Below are positions 57,254 to 64,000 of a stretch of 64,000 bases of DNA, in pieces; within the stretch, counting starts at the first letter, position 1, and each line of letters opens with the position of its first letter. Origin of the DNA: Microplitis mediator (Eukaryota; Arthropoda; Insecta; Hymenoptera; Braconidae). Below the pieces are notes generated by a model that saw nothing but the letters and a program-made list of their open reading frames with translations, was not told the DNA's origin and did no database searches. Made by a program: the position numbers and the translations under genes. Where the stretch lies: the NCBI RefSeq assembly GCF_029852145.1, contig NC_079975.1, positions 24,743,364 through 24,807,363 of the forward strand. Direction: 5' to 3'.

Positions 57254-57699
57254 GTATATAAAACGGTAATTGCACCGCATATAGACTAGTCTAGTAGTAT
57301 AATTCTGAATTATTATGAAGATGATATTGATAATAACTACAGAAAATTCAAAACAGAGCGATAAGACTAGTATTGAGAGTAAAAAAAATGTACAAATGTG
57401 AATCGTATGTTAGAAACATTGGGTTAGATGAGCATTAAGCAGAGAATGATCTCCAATTGTTGTACTTTTACACATAAAATTGTATTAAATAAAAAACTAC
57501 GATCATTGTATGACAATATTCGGAAAATAAGTAATAACTACAATACCAGGATAAGTTAATTAATATCAATAAAACATACGAGAACGCACGGAGAAGAAAA
57601 GTGTATTACATATAGAAGATTTAATTGGTACGAAAAGCTTCCTGAATCAATAAAAAATACATATATTTTTATCGCAGAAGTTCGAATGTTTCAGAAATT
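57254..57699. other. intergenic, nothing recognised
   Basis: No gene or repeat end recognised. Confidence 0.4.
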
Positions 57700-57932
57700 T
57701 TTGGGTGATTTTTATTGAAGAAGTTCTGAAAAAATTGGAAATTTTTCGATAATTTTAAGTGTAGAGTTCCGAAAAAGTTCGAGAATTCCGAACTTTTATG
57801 CCAATCCTCTTTGTTCCATGTGATTTTTCATGTTTGCAATGCAATTTGTGTTGTTTTACAAAAGTTCGATTTTGTCTCAAATTTCGAAGTTCGACATGTC
57901 GAACTTTTTTCGAACTTTTTTTTTTACACGGG
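57700..57932. repeat. CCCGTGTA foldback family, right half
   Basis: Ends TTTTTTTACACGGG before TA. Contains AAGTTCGACATGTCGAAC and repeated AAAAGTTC/GAACTTTT words. The left end is not recognisable. Confidence 0.55.
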
Positions 57933-58016
57933 TAGACTTACAAATTTTAGAATATTATTGAAAGACCATATTCAAAAATGAATCATTGTACTTAAAATAG
58001 CCAAGGGCTAAGTAAA

Positions 58017-58018
<2 letters not shown>

Positions 58019-58062
<44 letters not shown>

Positions 58063-58144
58063 GTTATTTTTATTTTTACTATTAATATTATTATTACTAT
58101 TTTTTATTATTCTTTGAAAAGGATCGGATATGCCGACATTCATT

Positions 58145-58202
<58 letters not shown>

Positions 58203-58250
58203 ATTATTACTATTATTATTATTATCATTATTATTATTATTATTTATTAG
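58019..58250. repeat. two (ATT)n arrays
   Basis: ATT repeats at about 58019-58065 and 58148-58250, with degenerate units between them. Confidence 0.9.
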
Positions 58251-60125
58251 AAGATAATAGTGTATTTTCATGCAATCCCAGTAATAATAATTAATATTAG
58301 CATGAAATTCTCAAGAAATTTAATACAAATAACGAAATAACATACGTATATGTGTGTATGTTCTTATCTCAAAAAGTTACGCCATAAGCTGGATCAACGA
58401 GAAAAAAAAAAATATATATATATATATATATAATTCCGGCACTTATAATTAGCAATAATTAATGTCACAGCAACATATATACGTTTAACTTGAATACATA
58501 AAATATGCCAAGGATTTTTTTTATTACATTGTAAATAAAATTTTAGCTTATATTGAATACCTACAAATTATTCTCGCGGTCTAAATTGATTATCTAATAC
58601 GGCCATTGGCCAGTTTTCAATCCTATAATATAACAATCTTAAATCCAAGCCAACTAATGGCTACTAAATAACTACGGATTTAATAATAACATGACTCTTA
58701 TTATCTAACGTTCGCAATGTAAATCAATTTTTTAATCATACAACTAAATAATTATAAACAATTGCATTACATTAATTACATTAATTTAATTATGTCTTTG
58801 ATGACATTTTCTTGATTTATTATTTGTTAAGAACTTAATTTTTTTTTCTAAATTTATATACATACATGTGTATATGTATGAATATATGTAAAATAGAGAC
58901 AGAGAGAGAATTTGAATAGAAAAGTAATTTCGAGTGGTATAACATATGGTAATGATTATTTCTAAATAAAGTTACGTAGAGAGATAGATAATTTTATTTT
59001 TGGTAAGAGTTTTATTATTTTATTTTAATTTTTTTGATAGTAATTCAGGATGAATCGAGAATATTGCATAATTATTTTAAATATATGCATAAAAAATAAA
59101 TAATTAATTCTTCTCAATGATTGCATATAAATATTAACGATAATTAAATTTTTTTTAACTTGAAAATCCTAAATTTTTTTACGCCTGGGATGTTAATTAA
59201 TATTTAAATAAAAAATTATTAATCATTGATATAAAAATTAATTGCTCGCCATAGCCCGATTCTCAAATTAATGAAATTTTTGGTAATTAATCTAAAAGTT
59301 TTTTTTTAAATATTATTTATAGGAAAGAATAATATTTGTAACAACGAAGATAAAAATAATATCAATAGCAATATATAATAATAACAATATAATTAATTAA
59401 ATAGTATATCGATTAGTATCTTATAGAGGGTCACTCTTCCGCTTTACGCCCTTCAAACTAAACTAAAAAGAATCGATACGTAGTCCCTGTATATTTTTAC
59501 CTCATGATTATCTCTGTCTGTAACGTAAATATAACATTTTTATTTTTTGTCATGGAAACTACTACGGAGTTATGATAAAAAAATATATTCATTCTTAAAA
59601 TATTATTATACGAATATATATTTAATTATCATTCTAACTATTTTTTTATTATCAAATAAGAAAGGAAAAAAAATATTGATAAAATAATCACACTGATTGT
59701 CATAAAAAATATTTTACGCGCGTTTTTTTAGATAGAAACTTAGTTTTTATTACTATTCAAATTATTATTAAAAACAAACTTTTTTATAATTCAAATTATA
59801 ATATATATTTTTACCCTAATATAGAAAATAATAAAAATAAATTATTATTATTATTATGATTATGATTATGATTATGATTATTATTATTATTATTGTTATT
59901 ATTATTATTCCTGGATTTGAAAGACTTCTAGCGAAAAATATAAAAACGAATATTAGTATTTGATATTAAATGTGAGATGATTGAATTTTAACGTAAATCT
60001 TGCTATGTGTTCACGGTTAAATATTTTATATTTATCTATGCTTTGAGTAAAACTTAAAATTATTTTTTTTTGACTGATTGTAATAATCTAATACTGTGTT
60101 ATGTAAATAGCTGTGAGCTAAATAT
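58251..60125. other. intergenic, short simple repeats
   Basis: AT-rich; a (TA)n run near 58412-58431 and an ATT/ATG array at about 59838-59910. No gene seen. Confidence 0.4.
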
Positions 60126-60132
60126 TAATAAA

Positions 60133-60189
<57 letters not shown>

Positions 60190-60198
60190 TCAATTATA

Positions 60199-60276
<78 letters not shown>
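60126..60276. repeat. (ATT)n microsatellite
   Basis: About 150 bp of ATT repeats with a short break near 60188. The open frame is poly-isoleucine and not a gene. Confidence 0.95.
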
Positions 60277-60280
<4 letters not shown>

Positions 60281-61309
60281 CCTGCAGTATTTCATATTTA
60301 ACTGCAATAATTATAAATAAAAATTATGATAAAATTCAAAAATAAATAAAATGAAAATTTTAATTAAATAATTTTAATAATATAAAATTTATGAAATATT
60401 TCTAAATTGTTTTAGACAAAACATAAATCATTAACAAATTAATAATGGTCACAGTTAGTCAAATTGAATTACAAGACACCGGCGTTTGGCATAAACTCAA
60501 AATTTTCCCGCTGCTCTAGTTGTTTTATTTTGATCCCCCTTACATCCACTCCCTCGCATAAACTATATAGTAGTAAAATATCTATATATCTATATATCTT
60601 TATACTATTAAGTGTGAGTATCTTACACGTTGCTCCAAAACTGTTCGCCACAGATACAATGAACGACGTGGCATTTGAAGACCTGTTGCACTTAATAACT
60701 TTTTATATATAAATTTTATACTTTATTAACAATTATTCATATTAATAAACTTAATACATATTTTTATTATTTATTTATTTATATTATCATTTATTATTAT
60801 TTAAATGATTTATTTATATAGTTTGTTTTTATTACTTTAAAAAAAATTTATTTTGTTGAGTCTTATAATGTAGAGAACACATGAACGATTGCAATCGGTC
60901 GGCGGGCCGTTTAAGACTGGCCGTAGGCAGCAAATCCCACTTCGAGTTTGCTCCTAAGCGACAAATGTAAACACTAATACAGCTGATTGAGCTAACTCTT
61001 TTAAGTTGCTGTCCAATTTATTAAATATGTATTATTGTTATTATTTTATGAGAAAAATATTTTTAATTTTACTAATCCAGAGATTAAAAAAAAATAATTT
61101 TACACTATGTATCAATAAATTATAATTTTATTTATTTAAAATATTTTTATTACTCATTTATGTAAATATTTTACATTTAAATTTAATTTATTATGAATTA
61201 TGTAGATAATTATTTATAATAAATTATAGAAAAATAAATAAATTATCCCTGATTAAGAAAAATTATTTAATCCATGCTAAGTGTATACCTATATATATCG
61301 CGTTACTAA
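60277..61309. other. intergenic; less AT-rich islands at 60470-60690 and 60880-60970
   Basis: 60464-60712 (+) and 60469-60651 (-) are open but show no family features. On the minus strand AACGT/GTAAGATA near 60625 looks like a splice donor. 60880-60970 is rich in CG (GGTCGGCGGGCCGTTTAAG). These may be ends of an unseen gene; I cannot identify one. Confidence 0.3.
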
Positions 61310-62130
61310 AACCAAAAGGGTGTATCTCAAAATATACGCCCTTCTGCAGAACCAAAAGAGCGTAAAAAAAAATTTTTTTTTGTTGTACGCCCTTTTGGTT
61401 TTAAGAAAAATTTTTTTTAAAGTCGTAAGGGCGTATCCTGTTTTTTCGATTTATTATCAATTATAGGTCAGAGTAAGAAAAAAAATTGCCACGGTAATAA
61501 AAATTATCACTCCACAATTTAATTTATATGAACAAATATTTATTTAAGTGGAAAAACGAATGAAAAATGAAGAAATAATAAATTCATCAGGGTATTAGTC
61601 CTATGCCATCTCCATGGTTGGGATCATCTGTACCTAAGATTATAAAAAAAAAATTTTTAATTTTTTTTAGAACATAACTTGATAATAATAAAAAAATTAT
61701 AAGCTATCATCATGGCTTAAAATTAAACAGATAATATTGATGATATTTTTGTGGGACGGTGCCTGATGCACAATGATTTAGGTCATCAAACTTACTTCGA
61801 GATATTGGTATTCTAGAATCATAACAATTCTCAAGAACAACGTTCTCTTTGAATGACTTTTTTAAAATTACAGTTCTAAATGGCTCCCAAAACTCTTTTT
61901 TAATGTAAATACATCTGAAGCAATTTTTTTCTTACTCTGACCTATAATTGATAATAAACTGATAAAACAAGATACGCCCTTATGACTATAAAAAATTTTT
62001 TATTAAAACCGAAAGCGCGTGAACAAAAAAAATTTTTTTTTTCGTTTTTTCCATAGATTTTAATGTTTTCAACATTTCTACATTGATTGGAGCAAAAAAA
62101 ATTTTATATACGCCCTTTAGGTTCTGCAGA
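61310..62130. repeat. foldback element with CGCCCTTTTGGTT arms
   Basis: The left arm (61310-61490) and right arm (61920-62130) are imperfect inverted copies: CTATAATTGATAATAAA against its inverse, AAGGGCGTATC against GATACGCCCTT, and GGTTCTGCAGAACC near the right edge. About 430 bp lies between the arms. Confidence 0.7.
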
Positions 62131-62136
62131 ACCATT

Positions 62137-62240
62137 AGAGATTTTATAAGAATGACAGAGTTCTATGAGAAGTGCTATATAGTTATGTATGGGGCCTTAT
62201 ACATACAGGTATAAGAATCTATCGGAGTTTTTAAGCAGGG
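62137..62240. repeat. truncated CCCTGTTCAG element
   Basis: ATTTTATAAGAATGACAGAG through GTTTTTAAGCAGGG matches the right two-thirds of 55686-55832. The left end is lost where it meets the foldback. Confidence 0.6.
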
Positions 62241-63635
62241 TTAATACAGTTATGAAAGTTCAGATCTTAATCATTTCAAAAACATGGGGGGGGGGGCATC
62301 ACCTTAGAATGCCCATAAGAATTATGTCTCTAATTAGATTCACAAGATTTTTATTGTGATATTCAAGATCTTATAAAATTTTTTTATTTTTTTTTAATGT
62401 CAATAGAAAATATAAAATAATGTAAATTTTTAATAAAAAATGAACAGATTGTTCGCAAAAAATAATTTCATTGTTATATATATTAATCCTCAAATTGTTT
62501 ATAAATTTTTAATAAATTCAAACAACTTTTAATTACAAATTAATTTTAATTACATCTATGATTATAAATATAAAAGCTTTACACTTTTTTATACTATTTG
62601 TACTAAAAAATCGAAATGAAATTGTCATTTTATTGGTTATGTATATAAAATTGTTTTAATGTGTCCTCACTTTTATGAAATTGCTGAGCTACGATTTGAA
62701 AAAGATTACTTATGTTTAGCGAATAGAACATAAAATTATCTTGTTGTATATGATACGATTAATGATCATACAATGCAGTGAAAAAAGTTACATGAACTAT
62801 AATTTGAAAAAAAAATAACTATTTTTTTTCAAGTAATTTGACAATTTTTTTTTTTTTTTTTCATTTAATCATGTTGGGTATTGAATGAAAATTTACGATT
62901 AACAGAATGTTAAAGTTTTTTTATAAAGTATTGTACGAATATATAGTATATTTTATTAAAATTTATGAGATATTAACATACGGACACAGTTGGATTACAT
63001 GACTTTAAATTCTACGGTTTTTAATTACAAACTGTATTTATATTTACAATTTTCCTATGCGATGAATCTGAATAAATTAATTTCAAATTAATTTTGAAAT
63101 ATAAATTTATTAGTTTAAAATTTATCATAAAATACATTTACAAATTAAATCTACTATACACAACCTGAGGTGAATGATCTAAAAGTCGGCTATCTAAGGC
63201 TGTAACTAAACTTTAAGTAGTCATACAAGTATTAATATATGAGAAATATACTATTATTTTTATTTGACATTGAGAGAAGAAATAACTTTTCGAAAAAGAA
63301 TTCATTCTTGATTCAATTCATAGTGATAATTTGATTACTTTCAAAAATTTGCAGCTTAGCTTCTACATAACTAAGAGTCTTTTCCGGCAGCATTCTTCTC
63401 TGTGTACGGTCTATTTAAGAAAAAATATCAATATTTGCTCTAAGCTAGTATCCAGCTTGATTGTGAGCTTCCAACTAAACCACTGAATTAGCAAAAATTT
63501 AACCTATTATAAAAATCCTTTCAAACCTACAGTTTTCAGAGTAGAAGATTAAATAACAGCTGATATTTTTTGTGTAGATGTATTCTGTTGATATCTGCCG
63601 TAATTTCCCTCAAATGCTTCGATTTCGTTATTGTA
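62241..63635. other. intergenic, nothing recognised
   Basis: AT-rich with poly-T runs and one G run near 62286. No gene seen. Confidence 0.4.
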
Positions 63636-63910
63636 CACGGAGAAATAATTCTTCTTTGGAATGCTATGGTATCATAGTAGTGCCAGACTGTGTTGGCCAC
63701 CTGTCGGAAATCGAAAGAAACACATGCAGAAATTACTATAGCCATAGTAAAATATCTAATGGTTACAGTAATTTGTGATATAATCGTTGTCGACTTTACT
63801 ATGGCCATAGTAATTTCTGCATGTGTTCATTTCAATTTCCGACAGGTGGCCAACATGGTCTGGCACTTCTATGACACCGCAGCATTCTAAACAATAATTA
63901 TTTCTCCGTG
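63636..63910. mobile_element. CACGGAGAAATAATT foldback element
   Basis: TA-flanked (63634-63635 and 63911-63912), 275 bp, with ends CACGGAGAAATAATT and AATTATTTCTCCGTG. The arms of about 120 bp pair almost throughout (GTTGGCCACCTGTCGGAAAT against its inverse). The overlapping open frames at 63536-63890 mirror each other for this reason. Confidence 0.85.
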
Positions 63911-64000
63911 TACGGTAATCCAGAGCCGATTGATTTTTTAAAAATCGCTATTTTCAGATAACTATTATTTTTTTCTCGGAACTTCGATTTGCTTCGACTT
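63911..64000. other. window end, nothing recognised
   Basis: Short AT-rich sequence; no feature seen. Confidence 0.3.

Noticed and set aside
60464..60712. 82-codon frame on plus and 60-codon frame on minus strand
   Set aside because: No motif or family features, and no clear splice partners. Kept only as a note on an unusual composition island.
63536..63890. Three overlapping frames of 66-90 codons on both strands
   Set aside because: They lie in a foldback element and mirror each other.
1..64000. Endogenous virus or transposase/reverse-transcriptase genes
   Set aside because: No frame in the window shows a transposase, reverse transcriptase, integrase or viral structural domain; all mobile elements seen are non-coding.

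Overview
The window is AT-rich, intron-bearing animal nuclear DNA. The two recognisable genes have insect-type protein sequences, and the spaces between exons are packed with short non-autonomous transposons and microsatellites. An insect is well supported; a hymenopteran (possibly a parasitoid wasp) is my guess from the base composition and repeat style, not something the window proves.

Layout. 1-2275: AT-rich repeat, then the upstream flank of gene 1. 2401-4125 (+): an intronless SLC22-type organic cation transporter (574 aa). 4126-24960: about 21 kb without a confident gene, holding many MITE-like and foldback elements and one possible first exon on the minus strand near 16594-16700. 25063-40346 (-): a complete V-ATPase 116 kDa subunit a gene (Vha100), rebuilt here as 13 coding exons whose phases all join, giving 857 aa. 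A non-coding leader exon and promoter probably lie at about 44900-44955, where a strong splice donor sits beside two CACGTG E-boxes. 45000-64000: about 19 kb with no confident gene, again repeats, (ATT)n arrays and a few less AT-rich islands.

Function. Vha100 supplies the proton-path subunit of the vacuolar H+-ATPase; the transporter is a plasma-membrane solute carrier. Nothing shows that the two genes are linked in function.

The repeats dominate the biology here. I can group most of them by their ends: (i) TA-flanked elements starting CAC(A/T/G)GAGAAA or similar; (ii) TA-flanked GC-tipped elements starting GGGGAGG and carrying a repeated word close to GGGGCAAAATGG; (iii) TA-flanked CCCGTRT elements; (iv) CCCTG/CCCTA-ended elements; (v) a ~240 bp family with TTAA duplications (piggyBac-like); (vi) long foldbacks. 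Many have interiors built of degenerate short palindromes, with a different palindrome in each family. They are repeatedly nested, up to three levels deep inside Vha100. No transposase gene was seen. All identities and boundaries come from reading by eye.
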